Shown: positions 1 to 9,792, counted from the first letter of the stretch. The stretch is DNA of 64,000 nucleotides from Pycnococcus provasolii (GCA_049487715.1 CP150585.1:248001-312000); one strand, 5' to 3'. Program-made: numbers and translations. Notes: generated by a model not told the origin, from the sequence alone.

Positions 1-258
1 TTCGGGGTTAGGGTTATAACCAGCAATTAGAATTGCTCGAGGAATAAAAACCCCCGGGGCGTTGCTGGTGATAAACCCCATAAAGGGATTAGGGGTTCGG
101 GTTAGGGGTTAGGTTTTTTTATAAGCAATTAAGGTCGAGATCGAGAAATAAAAAACCCGTATTGGGCGTACTACTTTTTACGATAAGCCCCCCAGGGTGT
201 TTGTAGTTTCATTCTCCGCAGGCATTCATTCTTCCCGGAGATTGTGTGCGCTTTCATC
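1..258. promoter_or_regulatory. Upstream region with TTCGGGGTTA and TTAGGG-like motifs
   Basis: This is non-coding sequence ahead of the first gene. It opens with ttcggggttaggg and has further TTAGGG/TTCGGG variants near 80-112. The box TTCGGGGTTA recurs upstream of other genes in the window (7992-8190, 9938-9973, 19983). A pyrimidine-rich tttcattctccg at about 207-218 resembles the tttcattctcg just ahead of the second myosin start. I infer a promoter/5' UTR; no TATA box is obvious. Confidence 0.4.
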
Positions 259-1065
259 ATGGCCATGGCATCCATGGCGTCGACGAAGCCTCAGGCTCAA
301 GCGGTGCTGAAAGTGTGTGGTACCTTACGTTGTTTTATTGCTTCTTCTTCAGCTTCTTCAGCTTCTTCATCCTCATCCTCGGCAGCAGGTTCAGCTTTCT
401 CTTCTTCTGGTTTCTCGTTCACTCGGGCTCGTTCGTTTTCGTCGTGCGGCGCTCGCTCAACAATACCTGGTAAGGGTGGTGGTTCTTCTGGTTCGCTTCA
501 CACATCTGCTGCATCTGCTGCATCAGTCCAAGGCTCCTTTTTCGCGTTCAGGAGGCTTCACAAGTTCACTCCAAGGAGGATTATTATTCAAACGCACGTT
601 CGCTTCTTCAGCATCTCTCTAGTCCCGTTCGCAGGGTCAGTCTCTCGCTCGCACGCGCACGCGCACAGCCTGATGATGAAGGGCAACCACAATCTTCTTC
701 GGGGTGGATCCCTGGGCCCCGACAACTACAACTGCTCGCAGTACATCCAACGGCGATTCAGGAGCAACCACAAGTTCAGAGACGCGAAGGGATCGCTATT
801 CAGACACCCGAAGAACCAGCAGAGCTTCAGGAAGCCTAAGCGCATCAAGATGACCGTCCCGAAATCCGTTCGCATGCGATTCAAGGTGACTGGAACAGGC
901 AAGATCCTACGCTGGCAGACGGGACGCTCGCACAGGCGATCGCACAAGTCGAAAAACGCACTAGGACGACTCAAGCGGTGCGTTCCTCTATCGAAGAAGT
1001 CAAAGGAGTACAAAGTGTTAGTCAAGATCGGATACAGGAGCAAATACAGAGGCAGATACCGCTAG
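259..1065 (+). CDS. MRPL35: Mitochondrial-type large-subunit ribosomal protein bL35
   Basis: Ribosomal protein bL35 of an organellar large subunit. The start is the ATG at 259 in the context atcATGG; the frame upstream opens only from a GTG. The first ~190 residues are a Ser/Arg/Ala-rich leader, poor in acidic residues and containing FTRARSFSS, which suits a long mitochondrial presequence. The bL35 core is the last ~75 residues: MRFKVTGTGKILRW, GRSHRRSHKSK, then a basic tail ending KYRGRYR. The ILRW-QTGRSH arrangement and the conserved tail look more like plant mitochondrial bL35 than the shorter plastid or bacterial protein; that assignment is inference, and a plastid destination is the alternative. 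The family call is firm. The N-terminal leader is much longer than the mature protein, so a later start among the clustered Met residues is possible. Confidence 0.8.
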   Translation: MAMASMASTKPQAQAVLKVCGTLRCFIASSSASSASSSSSSAAGSAFSSSGFSFTRARSFSSCGARSTIPGKGGGSSGSLHTSAASAASVQGSFFAFRRLHKFTPRRIIIQTHVRFFSISLVPFAGSVSRSHAHAHSLMMKGNHNLLRGGSLGPDNYNCSQYIQRRFRSNHKFRDAKGSLFRHPKNQQSFRKPKRIKMTVPKSVRMRFKVTGTGKILRWQTGRSHRRSHKSKNALGRLKRCVPLSKKSKEYKVLVKIGYRSKYRGRYR

Positions 1066-1104
1066 ACAAGAACGATAAGCGCTAGTACAGTATGTTATTG
1101 CTTT

Positions 1105-1109
1105 TGTAA
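1105..1109 (+). terminator. Candidate TGTAA poly(A) signal of the bL35 gene
   Basis: TGTAA lies 40 bases after the bL35 stop codon. TGTAA is the usual poly(A) signal of green algae. The same pentamer follows the stops of several other genes here. Confidence 0.45.
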
Positions 1110-1187
1110 AAACAAAAAGTTCAGATTTCCCTCTACAACAACAAATAGTCTATGTACTTCACCCACCTTGTCCCTCCCTCACCACAC

Positions 1188-4100
1188 TCACTCGCGCTTA
1201 TCTTCATGGAGCCATGCGAACAGCGGACTGACCGCGAGGTTACCTGGCAGTGGTAACGCCTGGAAGCGCTTCACAAGCTCGGTACGAGTGCATGGCTCGT
1301 CGAAGCACGACTTCACGCCAAGCCACGTGCACAGCGAGACCGACACCTTTTCTGGTAAGCCTGAACGACGAGGATACGGCAGTAAGAGACCCTCGGCAAC
1401 AGGAGTGGCAGTCTGAGAAGTACCAGCTGCTTCGTCGCCGCTGCCACTTCTCTGCATCTCGTTCCTCTTCTGCTGGTCCTCCGCGGCAGCTCGCCGCAGG
1501 TCTGCGAGCAGCTCGTTCACCTCCCGGCTACGTGTCACTCCATATGCGCCATCACGGCCGACGGAGGAGTAGCGGTCGTCGCGATGCTGCGAGAGCAGCC
1601 TGAGGATTTGATCGAAACTCAGCGACGGACACCTCCCTGGCATCTTCAGGATGCGACTGACGTCCATGCCTTTCCTAAATTGCCGCTTCGCGTCCTCGAA
1701 GTGCGTAAGCAGAAGATCCGCAGCCTCCGCGACGTTCACAAGATGACGCCGAACGGCCGGCCGGCCGCCTGTAAACGCGTCTCCACATTCCTCTGCCCAA
1801 GCCTCAAGCCTGAGACAACCCGCTCGAGCACCACGTGCAAAGCTGGTCGTGCAGCACTCACCTCTCACCGCCATAGAGTTGAAGACGACTGCATTAAGCC
1901 GTTTCATTACCGATCGCACGAGCAGCCGCGCAATCTCAGCGGGCACGTGAATGCTCGAAATGATGTCCATCCAAGAACGCAACGCTGCCGTCAATTCGCC
2001 CCAAGGAGCAGCTCCCGTGTTGCCCACCGGCCCGGCAGCACGTGCTGCCTCGGGCTGCAAGTATGTGTCACTTGCAGATGCAAGCGAATTGAAAGCCACG
2101 TCGACGACAAATCTCGCAGAGTTGAGCATTTCTTCGCTTGATGCAGCCTCCTCCAGGAACGCTGTAATAAACAGCCAGCGAAGAAGCTCGACGCCACAGA
2201 TCTTCACTGCTTGAGCAGAGCTGATGGGCACGGCTGTTGCGCTCGACGACGACGATTCGTCAATTGACTCGCCTTTGTTGGCAGCAGCATCCACACGTCG
2301 CTCAGAAGTGCGGCACAGCATCAGAAACGCTGCCATGGAAGACATCTCGTCTGGCACACTCAACGACATGATGACGTTCGAATTTGATGGTGATCCGTTC
2401 CATTTTGGCTCAGGCGACAGCGGGTGTATCAAGCTCGATGCCGATGACGATGAGATGAAGACGCCTTCGTCATCTTGCGGAAAAGGAGGCGCTTCCGTAC
2501 GTTGCAACCAGCGAAGTATGCAGTCGAAGACGACGTGTGAAAGCAAAGGAGCGTGTATCGGCATGGCCGCAACGCATCCTTCCTCCTTCTTCGCAGCGGA
2601 CACGGGTGATAAATCAACATCCCCTGAACGAGGAATCAGCGCGTACGTTTCGTTGTTAAAAGGCGCCTCCAGGCTAGCAAGCAGGTGCGCCACCTCAAGA
2701 GAAAGCACGACGGGAGGGAATGACGATGAATCAGCTGACGTGATCTGCAGCGACGACGGATGGCGTCGTGGCCTTGGCGATGGCGTCACCATCGGCGGGA
2801 TTGAAGTCGTCGTGCCCACGGGTGATGCAGCAAATGATGGTGTCCGTGGACGATTTCGCGTCGGCGTCGTGAAGCCGTCATCGGACGCAGCCTCAGCGCG
2901 AGGAGGAGAAGCAGCCATCTGCCGACTCTGACGAAGACTGCCGCGAACAGCCTCCACCTCCTTTTTCAGCGTGCTGATGTCTTCCTCGAGCCGGCGGCGC
3001 TCCACACCCCATTTCTGCCCAGCTTCCGTTTTCTCAAGTTGATGATTCGAGATCGTGCTGTTCAGTTCGCGCGTGGCGTCGCTGAGCTTGCGCTTAAGTT
3101 CGCTAATCACCTTCTCCGACGCATTGGACTTTGACTCCAAAGACGCCACCAGGGATGTGAGCTCAACCTTGTCGCGTGTCAGCGATACGGTACTCTGTTG
3201 CAGATCCCGCAACTGTGCAACTTCTGCAATGTGCTGAATACGCGTCTCCTCCATCGCACGAGTGTACTGCACGTGCGCCTCCTCTAGCGCCGACGTCAGT
3301 CGGTGTGTGCGTTCCTGTTCCTCTTCAAGGAGTTGCAGCATTTCCTCTGCGGATGGTCCCATCGACGTCGCAGAATCTTCCTCGATCAATTCTGCTGTAG
3401 TGACTGTCGTTGTCGTGGTTGGCGTCGCTCTCCTGGCAGTCTCAACCGCCAGTCGCTTTGCTTCACGTCGTGCCCTCGAAGCACGGAATGCTCGCTGACA
3501 CAAGGTGACAGCCCAAACCATTCGAATCGCCCTTTCAGCTTCCTTTCGGCGTGCATTCCACGACCTCGAAGCCGCCTGAATTTTCTTCGCGGCTGCATGC
3601 TGCCTGCGCATTTCATCCGCCAGCTTCTTTGCACACCATTTGCGAAATGCACACTGAATCCGAATTGCCGAACGAAGGCGGCGCAGCGCTCGTGCAATCC
3701 GCACTGCGTGGCCACGACGTGCGTATGCCTGGAGTCGCACTACACATGTGTAAGCATGCTTGTAAGCCGCCCGCGCGACTCGTGAACGCTCCCGTGCCTG
3801 GATCGTGGTGGTAGCTGCGTTCAGCAGGAGCATCCGGCTTCCCTCGAGGGCTGCGAGCTGCCCCGCGCGAAGAAACACCATCGTCTTACCCATTTGGAAG
3901 GATGTAAGACCATGTTTTTGGAGAAGTGCGCTGGTGAAAGCCTTGGCGGCATCGTCAGGAGCAGATTTGCCCAGCGAGCATGGCGGCGCGATACACGGTA
4001 TCAGGCGACTTCCGGTGGCGGTGTCTACGAGCATTTCGCGAGCATATCGCGAACTCAGCACCTCGTATCTGTCGAGAACTTCGCCATAAAGACGCCGCGT

Positions 4101-6767
4101 GGGGTATCCAGCGCAGGCAATGCGCACGCTTTCTAGAACACCGCCGCACCTAAGCTGTTCGAGGACGTGCACTGAATCGAATTGCAGAGCCTTAGATTGC
4201 TGATTCGGTCTAACGCATCGAATGTACTGCGGATTCGTCCGACTCAAGCTCTCCATGAGTGAGCTAAGCTGCAGGCGAAATTGACTTCCCACGCTCCTCA
4301 GCTTAAAGGCGGAACGTACTGAGCCGCCATTGCCGATGCCTGCTGTGGTTTGCTCGCGCGGCTGGAGGATTCGCCTCATGCAGGCTAAGACATCGTCACT
4401 GTCGGAGACGTCATCCCTTTCCGTCGAAAAGAGGCTCTCGTGATCCGCAACGACATAGTCCTTATTTTTCTCGAGCATATGCTCCGAGTCGTACTTGACT
4501 CCGCCGGCATAATGGTGTATGACGAAGCTTGACGTGGATCGCAGCTTGTTCGTCATCTCGAAGCGCGATGAGCGCGACGACGTGGCGGCGGAGTACGTCT
4601 TGTACAGAGCCTCGCCGAAGTCTTTCGCCGTTGCCTGTGGGAGACGGCAATGTTCGTCGAGCATCGGAAACAGCCCGGCGGGGCCTCGTACGCCGCGCGT
4701 CGGTCCTCCTGCCGAGCCCTCGATCAGCTCGAGCACGTCGTCGTTAGAGATCCAATCAATGTATGACCATGTGATCCCCTCTGAGAGGTACACCTCTTGT
4801 TCTCGTTTCAGCACCGTGGCATTGAAGTGGCCTTGCAGACGTTCATTTGCCAGATTGATGCACAGCTGCTCAAAGTCGTTGACGGCAAAGCACTCGAATC
4901 CGTAGATATCAAGAATCGAGATGGTACGCGATGTGCCCAGCGAAGCAATGTTTTGCCCGCGATGCAGGCTCTTGTTAACGAGTGCGACGAGCGTGTCAAA
5001 GAGACGCGAGTACAAAACCTTGGACAGCGCATCGCGGCTCTCCGTACTCGCCTGCGGGTCGAGTGGTTTGGTGAACATTTCGGCAGCCTCGCGACGTCCG
5101 ACGCCGCCACTGACAGAAAAGCGGCGTTTCGTGAGGGCGGAGAACAGCTGTTCTTCCGAAACGCCGAGCAGGCATGCGGCATGAAGAAGGTGCTCGGTCC
5201 CGTGAGATATCTTTGATCCACCATCAGTGCGCGAGTCCTTGATGTCCTCCTCGAATTTGATGAACCCAAGATGCAGAATTGTGGCAACGATGCGAAGCAC
5301 ACCTTCTACATCATCCTCGCTCAGTCCGATGATTTGCATCGCCTTGATAGTCATGCCCAAGTCAGCGGCGGCACGAGCATCCATCGCACTGCCATTCTGC
5401 TGCTTTTGCACATTGATGCTGCTGCGGTCATGACTCCCCCCGCCAAAACTGTAATAAGTCGGGGGGTCGCCAATCGACACATATCCGACATGTCCACCGC
5501 TATTCTTCTCCACCGCATCGAGGAGGTGCAGCCTATCGAGCATATCTTGGTTGGCGCCGAGAAGGAGCTGGTAGAAGATATGGTACGATCGTTCACCCGC
5601 GCTTGTCTGGGTAACGCGGCTACGCTCCAGCAGATACGTGTGAATGTAAGCATCAGAAATTCCGCGCTCGTCGAGTGCAAGCTCTACGAACTTGCCAAAT
5701 CTCGAGCTGTTGTCGTTGCGCAGAGTTTTGGCATTCCCAAACGACTCCAACAGAGGATTGCTCTGTAGCACCATCTCGTCCGTGGTTGCGTCCTCGATGG
5801 TTGTTGTAGTTGTCGTTGGCTGTGGCAGTGGTGAAGTTATGGTTGTGCGTGTGGCGAGGTACCGCATGACAAGCTTCGCAGTTTCCGTCTTCCCCGCGCC
5901 ACTCTCTCCACTGATGAGGATCGACTGCGGCGTGGGGTCTTTTGTCGGACGCCCGCCTTCCGCAGGATCGAAGAGTGCGCGGTAGCACGTCTCCGCGATG
6001 GCAAACACGTGTGGGGGAAGCTGCTCAGTCACCACGCGATAGTCTTGGAGTTCTGAATAGATTGCCGCGACTTCCGTACCATACAGAGGCACGGGACGGT
6101 GTGGATTCACTGCGACAAGAATTCCATCGCCACTGTACGTGTATATCTGATCGGAAGCGTGGCGGATGCGCAGACAATCGAGTATGCCAGGTTCGTGAAG
6201 AAAATCGAGTTTCGTGAGATCTTCCACAACAAGATCGTTGACGAGGTGAACGTCGGAGTATTGCTGCTTGGTGATGACAATGTCTTCACCGTCCAGCTGC
6301 ACGTCGATTTCGGGATCAACCATGCGAGTGACGGTTCCCTCGCGCCACTCTCCATCGTGATGATGCTTCACCCACACGCGTGCGCCAACAGCTGGACCAC
6401 TTCCGCCGCCGCTGCTGCTGCTGTTCTGCTGGTGATGAGAGGGTGTTGCTGCGGCGGTGGTACTGGTCGTTGCTTCTTCGCTTCCCTTTGATGATGTTCG
6501 TCGACGCATCGCCGGCTTTGGAATCAGCGCATTGAAGAACGTCTCTGACATGGACGTGACTGTCGGCGATGATGATGACGACGATGATGAAATATTGTGC
6601 TTTCGCGCCTCAGGTGGCGGCGTGCGTCCCCCCACGATATCGTGGCGCGGCTTCAGCATCGGCGACGCGACAAACGGCTGGTGTTGGTGGCTGTGCGAAC
6701 GCCCGTGATCATCCCGATCGGCGGCATCGCCGCTGGGCGAAGGCGGTGAGCGCGGTGAAGCAGACAT
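1188..6767 (-). CDS. Class XI-type myosin heavy chain
   Basis: Actin-based motor of about 1859 residues in one uninterrupted frame. The start is the ATG at 6767; the frame extends upstream only to a TTG. In order: a low-complexity N-terminus (1-~125); a myosin SH3-like segment (GARVWVKHHHDGEW); the motor with P-loop GESGAGKTE at about 286-294, switch I NDNSSRFGK and switch II DIYGFE; about six IQ motifs for calmodulin-like light chains (~985-1100); a coiled coil (~1125-1270); a Ser/Thr/Pro-rich linker; and a C-terminal dilute (DIL) cargo-binding domain (~1400-1720). This order is that of plant/algal myosin XI and animal myosin V, the organelle transport motors. Its start is about 105 bases downstream of the TPR gene's stop on the same strand, so its promoter must be compact or overlap that gene. 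Confidence 0.93.
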   Translation of the reverse strand: MSASPRSPPSPSGDAADRDDHGRSHSHQHQPFVASPMLKPRHDIVGGRTPPPEARKHNISSSSSSSSPTVTSMSETFFNALIPKPAMRRRTSSKGSEEATTSTTAAATPSHHQQNSSSSGGGSGPAVGARVWVKHHHDGEWREGTVTRMVDPEIDVQLDGEDIVITKQQYSDVHLVNDLVVEDLTKLDFLHEPGILDCLRIRHASDQIYTYSGDGILVAVNPHRPVPLYGTEVAAIYSELQDYRVVTEQLPPHVFAIAETCYRALFDPAEGGRPTKDPTPQSILISGESGAGKTETAKLVMRYLATRTTITSPLPQPTTTTTTIEDATTDEMVLQSNPLLESFGNAKTLRNDNSSRFGKFVELALDERGISDAYIHTYLLERSRVTQTSAGERSYHIFYQLLLGANQDMLDRLHLLDAVEKNSGGHVGYVSIGDPPTYYSFGGGSHDRSSINVQKQQNGSAMDARAAADLGMTIKAMQIIGLSEDDVEGVLRIVATILHLGFIKFEEDIKDSRTDGGSKISHGTEHLLHAACLLGVSEEQLFSALTKRRFSVSGGVGRREAAEMFTKPLDPQASTESRDALSKVLYSRLFDTLVALVNKSLHRGQNIASLGTSRTISILDIYGFECFAVNDFEQLCINLANERLQGHFNATVLKREQEVYLSEGITWSYIDWISNDDVLELIEGSAGGPTRGVRGPAGLFPMLDEHCRLPQATAKDFGEALYKTYSAATSSRSSRFEMTNKLRSTSSFVIHHYAGGVKYDSEHMLEKNKDYVVADHESLFSTERDDVSDSDDVLACMRRILQPREQTTAGIGNGGSVRSAFKLRSVGSQFRLQLSSLMESLSRTNPQYIRCVRPNQQSKALQFDSVHVLEQLRCGGVLESVRIACAGYPTRRLYGEVLDRYEVLSSRYAREMLVDTATGSRLIPCIAPPCSLGKSAPDDAAKAFTSALLQKHGLTSFQMGKTMVFLRAGQLAALEGSRMLLLNAATTTIQARERSRVARAAYKHAYTCVVRLQAYARRGHAVRIARALRRLRSAIRIQCAFRKWCAKKLADEMRRQHAAAKKIQAASRSWNARRKEAERAIRMVWAVTLCQRAFRASRARREAKRLAVETARRATPTTTTTVTTAELIEEDSATSMGPSAEEMLQLLEEEQERTHRLTSALEEAHVQYTRAMEETRIQHIAEVAQLRDLQQSTVSLTRDKVELTSLVASLESKSNASEKVISELKRKLSDATRELNSTISNHQLEKTEAGQKWGVERRRLEEDISTLKKEVEAVRGSLRQSRQMAASPPRAEAASDDGFTTPTRNRPRTPSFAASPVGTTTSIPPMVTPSPRPRRHPSSLQITSADSSSFPPVVLSLEVAHLLASLEAPFNNETYALIPRSGDVDLSPVSAAKKEEGCVAAMPIHAPLLSHVVFDCILRWLQRTEAPPFPQDDEGVFISSSSASSLIHPLSPEPKWNGSPSNSNVIMSLSVPDEMSSMAAFLMLCRTSERRVDAAANKGESIDESSSSSATAVPISSAQAVKICGVELLRWLFITAFLEEAASSEEMLNSARFVVDVAFNSLASASDTYLQPEAARAAGPVGNTGAAPWGELTAALRSWMDIISSIHVPAEIARLLVRSVMKRLNAVVFNSMAVRGECCTTSFARGARAGCLRLEAWAEECGDAFTGGRPAVRRHLVNVAEAADLLLTHFEDAKRQFRKGMDVSRILKMPGRCPSLSFDQILRLLSQHRDDRYSSVGRDGAYGVTRSREVNELLADLRRAAAEDQQKRNEMQRSGSGDEAAGTSQTATPVAEGLLLPYPRRSGLPEKVSVSLCTWLGVKSCFDEPCTRTELVKRFQALPLPGNLAVSPLFAWLHEDKRE

Positions 6768-6872
6768 GGAATGAAAATGAAACACCAAACCAAAAAATGA
6801 GGGAAAGTCAAATCCCTAAATCAGGGGAAAGCAGGCAGGTGCGGTCAAAGTTTGATTTCAGAAATAATATCA

Positions 6873-7892
6873 TCATCGGCGCAAGTTCGCGTGCACGCGC
6901 CCGACGTCCACCATGAAGTCACCGCTGCTGCGCGCGTACCGCGTGGCGAGCGCCTGCTCGATGTAGCGCAGAGAGTCCGCGTCTGAGCCTCGCGCCTCGC
7001 AGTACAGTCCGGCGTACAAGAGCGCGTAGAAGTCGGCGTTGCCGCCGTCGTCCTTCTTCAGCGCAAGCAGGCTGTCCAAGTCCGCCTGATTGGCGAATAG
7101 CTTGTACACCTGGCGAAGCACCGGTCGGCGTTCGTTGCTTATGTCGACAATATCGGCGGCGGCTGACTCGAACGACGCCTTCCCCCGTTGGGACGCGCAC
7201 AGAACCGCCCAGATCGCCTCCTCCGTGTCTGAGGTGTTCACCTTGGCGTCGTCGCGGAACTGCTCCTCTCCATCGTCGAAGCGGTCTGCGTAGTATAGCG
7301 CGATTCCTCTCTGCCAGAGTCTCGGCTTCGCCTCTGGCACGAGAGACAGCGCGGCGTCGAACAGCTTCGCGGATTCCTTGACGTCACCCTGTTTGAACGC
7401 ATCCGTTGCCTTCGCGTAGAGTTCGCGTGCGTCTTGCACGACGCCAGGGGAGGCTGCTGCGAAAGCTGGTTGCGCGAACGTAAGCCAGGACGCTGACGAC
7501 ATGAGTGAGACTGCTGCTGCTGATGATGAGACGAAGAGACCAAAGTGCCGTCGCTTGAGGTTCCGAGATTTCGACTCACCCATCCCAACAACCTGGGAGC
7601 CATCCGTATGAACATCCTGCATAAAGTTGGATGATGGTGGTGAAGAAGAAACCACATCCACCTGATGTTCCTGAAGTTGTGACCCTGCAAGGGAAGAGGC
7701 ACGCACATGGGAATGACATAATGATTGCGAAGACTGCACATGTCGTATACAAGCTAAGGTAACCAAAGAGGATCCATTCTTCACAGGAGGGTGAGGTAGA
7801 TTCCTACTCCTAAGAGAAGCAGAATACTGCACACGCACATGTGGGAGTTGACAGCATGGTTGTAGTCTGGGCATCTTGACGGGCATCTTCAT
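6873..7892 (-). CDS. Thylakoid-lumen tetratricopeptide-repeat protein
   Basis: A 339-residue plastid protein. The N-terminal ~100 residues are a transit peptide followed by a second signal with twin arginines (NLKRRHFGLF), a hydrophobic stretch and a cleavage site QPAFA/AA. That is a bipartite signal for Tat-type import into the thylakoid lumen, and the substrate class of the TatC gene at 20647. The mature part has TPR-like helices (ELYAKATDAFKQGDVKESAK) and the segment LWQRGIALYYADRFDDGEEQ, followed by NTSDTEEAIWAVLCASQ. Those are characteristic of a small family of plant lumenal TPR proteins of unknown function, with bacterial relatives. Start: ATG at 7892; an internal Met just before the twin-arginine region would remove the plastid signal and is less likely. 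No enzymatic role can be assigned. Confidence 0.8.
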   Translation of the reverse strand: MKMPVKMPRLQPCCQLPHVRVQYSASLRSRNLPHPPVKNGSSLVTLACIRHVQSSQSLCHSHVRASSLAGSQLQEHQVDVVSSSPPSSNFMQDVHTDGSQVVGMGESKSRNLKRRHFGLFVSSSAAAVSLMSSASWLTFAQPAFAAASPGVVQDARELYAKATDAFKQGDVKESAKLFDAALSLVPEAKPRLWQRGIALYYADRFDDGEEQFRDDAKVNTSDTEEAIWAVLCASQRGKASFESAAADIVDISNERRPVLRQVYKLFANQADLDSLLALKKDDGGNADFYALLYAGLYCEARGSDADSLRYIEQALATRYARSSGDFMVDVGRVHANLRR

Positions 7893-8245
7893 GTGAGAGA
7901 GGGAAGTGATCCAGAGCTTGGGATGATGAGCGGCGATGGCGGATGGTCTCCAAGAGAGAAAAACAGAAAGCTTTCGAGGTCACCATTCGCATTCGGGGTT
8001 AGTAGTTGGGAATCGCATGCATTATTTATTCGGGGTTAGTTGGCATTCGCATGCATTATTTATTCGGGGTTACGAAGTTGGCATTCCGCATGCATTATTC
8101 GGGGTTACGAAGTTGTTCCGATCATTTTTTTGGTTAACCTTGTTTTGGATCTTTTTAGTTGGGAATTTTGTTTTTTGCATTCGGGGTTAGTTGGGAATGG
8201 GTTTTTGGGAATTATTCCGATTCTTCGTCCTTTTTCATTCATGGA
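7893..8245. promoter_or_regulatory. Divergent promoter with repeated TTCGGGGTTA and GCATGC boxes
   Basis: This region separates the divergent TPR and methyltransferase genes. TTCGGGGTTA occurs at 7992, 8029, 8063, 8098 and 8180, the first four spaced 34-37 bases apart. Between them recur cgcatgcattatt segments with the palindrome GCATGC. The array may be a duplicated control element shared by both genes. It ends in tttttcattc immediately before the methyltransferase ATG. Confidence 0.45.
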
Positions 8246-9550
8246 ATGTCGGCGTCGTCGTCGTTGACAACATCGGCGTCGTTGTCGTCGTCGTTGACCA
8301 ATGATGATGATGCACTTAAGGAATTTAGACCACCACAATCACCATTATTATTATTAGGGTGTGAAGAAACAATACCTTACAGGTTACTTCTTTTGGAGGC
8401 GTTCTTAAGAAGACACGCGCACATTTCCGCGAAAGTCCTTCCGGTTTTTATCAGGTTGGTGTCTGCGTCTGCATCGTCGTGGAACCAGGCACTCACCTTG
8501 ATCATTGCGTGGTGCGCAGGTGCAGGCACGGCGGCGTCAGGAAACGTACACTTGCTTCCCGCTTCGTACAGACGCAAGCTGCTCCAGGCGGTACTGGAGG
8601 CTGCCTCGTCCACGTCCACGTCCACTTTAGATGGAGACGACGCAGACAGTTTAGACGACTCGCTTCTGGACGAAATCGCCGCGCTACTCGCCAAGGAGAC
8701 GTTAGAGAAGTCACGTGACGAAAATAATACAGACGACCTCTCAGAAGCCAGAAGACTTAAAACAGTCAGCTACCTGCAAGTATTGCCAGGTTGCGAGCAA
8801 CCAGTCGTCACGCTCGTCAACGTCGCGAACGACGTGCTGGCGGGTGGAACGGGACTTGCCGCGTGGACGGCGGGATTTGCACTCGGCGCGGATGCCGCGA
8901 ACGGAACGTTGTGGACGCACGTCGGAGAAAATAGCACCGTGCTTGAGCTCGGCGCAGGCACAGGTGCGGCGTCTGTCGCCATCTGCCGCTATGCGCCACG
9001 TGGAACGCGCGTCTTCATCACGGACGGCGACGAAGACGCCCTCGCAAACCTGCGTGGCAACCTCGAATGCAACGCAATACGCACGAGCGACGGCACAAGC
9101 ACGGACGACGACGGAGTCGTCACGACGCGTCTCGCTTGGCCTGACGTTCCTGACGGCCCTCCACCAACGCTGCCGACGGCACTGCACCACCGCTGGAACG
9201 ACACGTGCTCAGCGGGCGGAAGGCGCCTCGTGCTTGGTGCTGACATAACGTACGAACCTGCATCGTTCCCTGGTTTGTGCCGCTTGCTCTATTACCTCCT
9301 CGTGGACTCGAAATCCGCGGCGATTCTGTACTGCACAGAGCGCAACGCGGATACGATGTCGAAGCTGCGCGACGCCATCGCCGGCGCGCACATGACGGTT
9401 GCTAGCGAGCACGCGTATGTTGGCCAACATGGTGGTGTGGGATCCTACGTAGGAGTCGGCACGGACAGCACGGAGGTGGTGCGCGTGCTGTATGTCACAT
9501 GCAAAGAAACACGACGCGACGACGCCGACGACGACGACGACGAGAGGTAA
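8246..9550 (+). CDS. FAM86/EEF2KMT-like protein methyltransferase
   Basis: A class I SAM-dependent methyltransferase of 434 residues. The catalytic part is in the C-terminal half: SAM-binding motif I VLELGAGTGAASVAI, an acidic residue in VFITDGDEDAL (motif II), and GADITYEP in the position of the (A)D-V-x-Y motif of METTL21/FAM86 lysine methyltransferases. The N-terminal helical region, with LLPASYRRKLLQ, resembles the extension of EEF2KMT (FAM86), which methylates elongation factor 2; the substrate here is inferred. The ATG at 8246 is used. A nearer upstream ATG at 8241 is out of frame, and the frame otherwise opens only from TTG. The C-terminus is an acidic Asp run encoded by a GAC repeat. 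Confidence 0.72.
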   Translation: MSASSSLTTSASLSSSLTNDDDALKEFRPPQSPLLLLGCEETIPYRLLLLEAFLRRHAHISAKVLPVFIRLVSASASSWNQALTLIIAWCAGAGTAASGNVHLLPASYRRKLLQAVLEAASSTSTSTLDGDDADSLDDSLLDEIAALLAKETLEKSRDENNTDDLSEARRLKTVSYLQVLPGCEQPVVTLVNVANDVLAGGTGLAAWTAGFALGADAANGTLWTHVGENSTVLELGAGTGAASVAICRYAPRGTRVFITDGDEDALANLRGNLECNAIRTSDGTSTDDDGVVTTRLAWPDVPDGPPPTLPTALHHRWNDTCSAGGRRLVLGADITYEPASFPGLCRLLYYLLVDSKSAAILYCTERNADTMSKLRDAIAGAHMTVASEHAYVGQHGGVGSYVGVGTDSTEVVRVLYVTCKETRRDDADDDDDER

Positions 9551-9573
9551 TGTGTTCTGTTCTGTTAGGAAAC

Positions 9574-9612
9574 TGTAAATTGCGTAAATTTAATTTGTGT
9601 AAATTATTGTAA
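9574..9612 (+). terminator. Cluster of three TGTAA poly(A) signals
   Basis: TGTAA occurs three times (from 9574, about 9598 and 9608) in AT-rich sequence just after the methyltransferase stop. This is the strongest green-algal 3'-end signature in the window. Confidence 0.5.
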
Positions 9613-9709
9613 ATTGCGCCTCGAGTGCCGCACGAGCCTCAGCAAGCATTCCTGTCCCATTGCCAAGTTGTTGCTCCAGTAGCGCGAGACCTCACGAGCT
9701 GAACATACT

Positions 9710-9792
9710 TAATCCAACAAGACTCGCCCGGCTGCGCCGTTCTCGCCCTCACCTAATCCAACAAGACTCGCCCGGCTGCGCCGTTCTCGCCC
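9710..9792. repeat. 39-bp direct repeat, period 44
   Basis: A 39-base segment starting taatccaacaagactcg is present at 9710-9748 and again at 9754-9792 with no difference I can see. It sits in the 496-bp gap between the methyltransferase and ARA1. No gene is seen in that gap. Confidence 0.7.

Noticed and set aside
726-1043. Minus-strand open frame over the bL35 coding region
   Set aside because: Antisense shadow of a gene with recognisable homology; no domain of its own.
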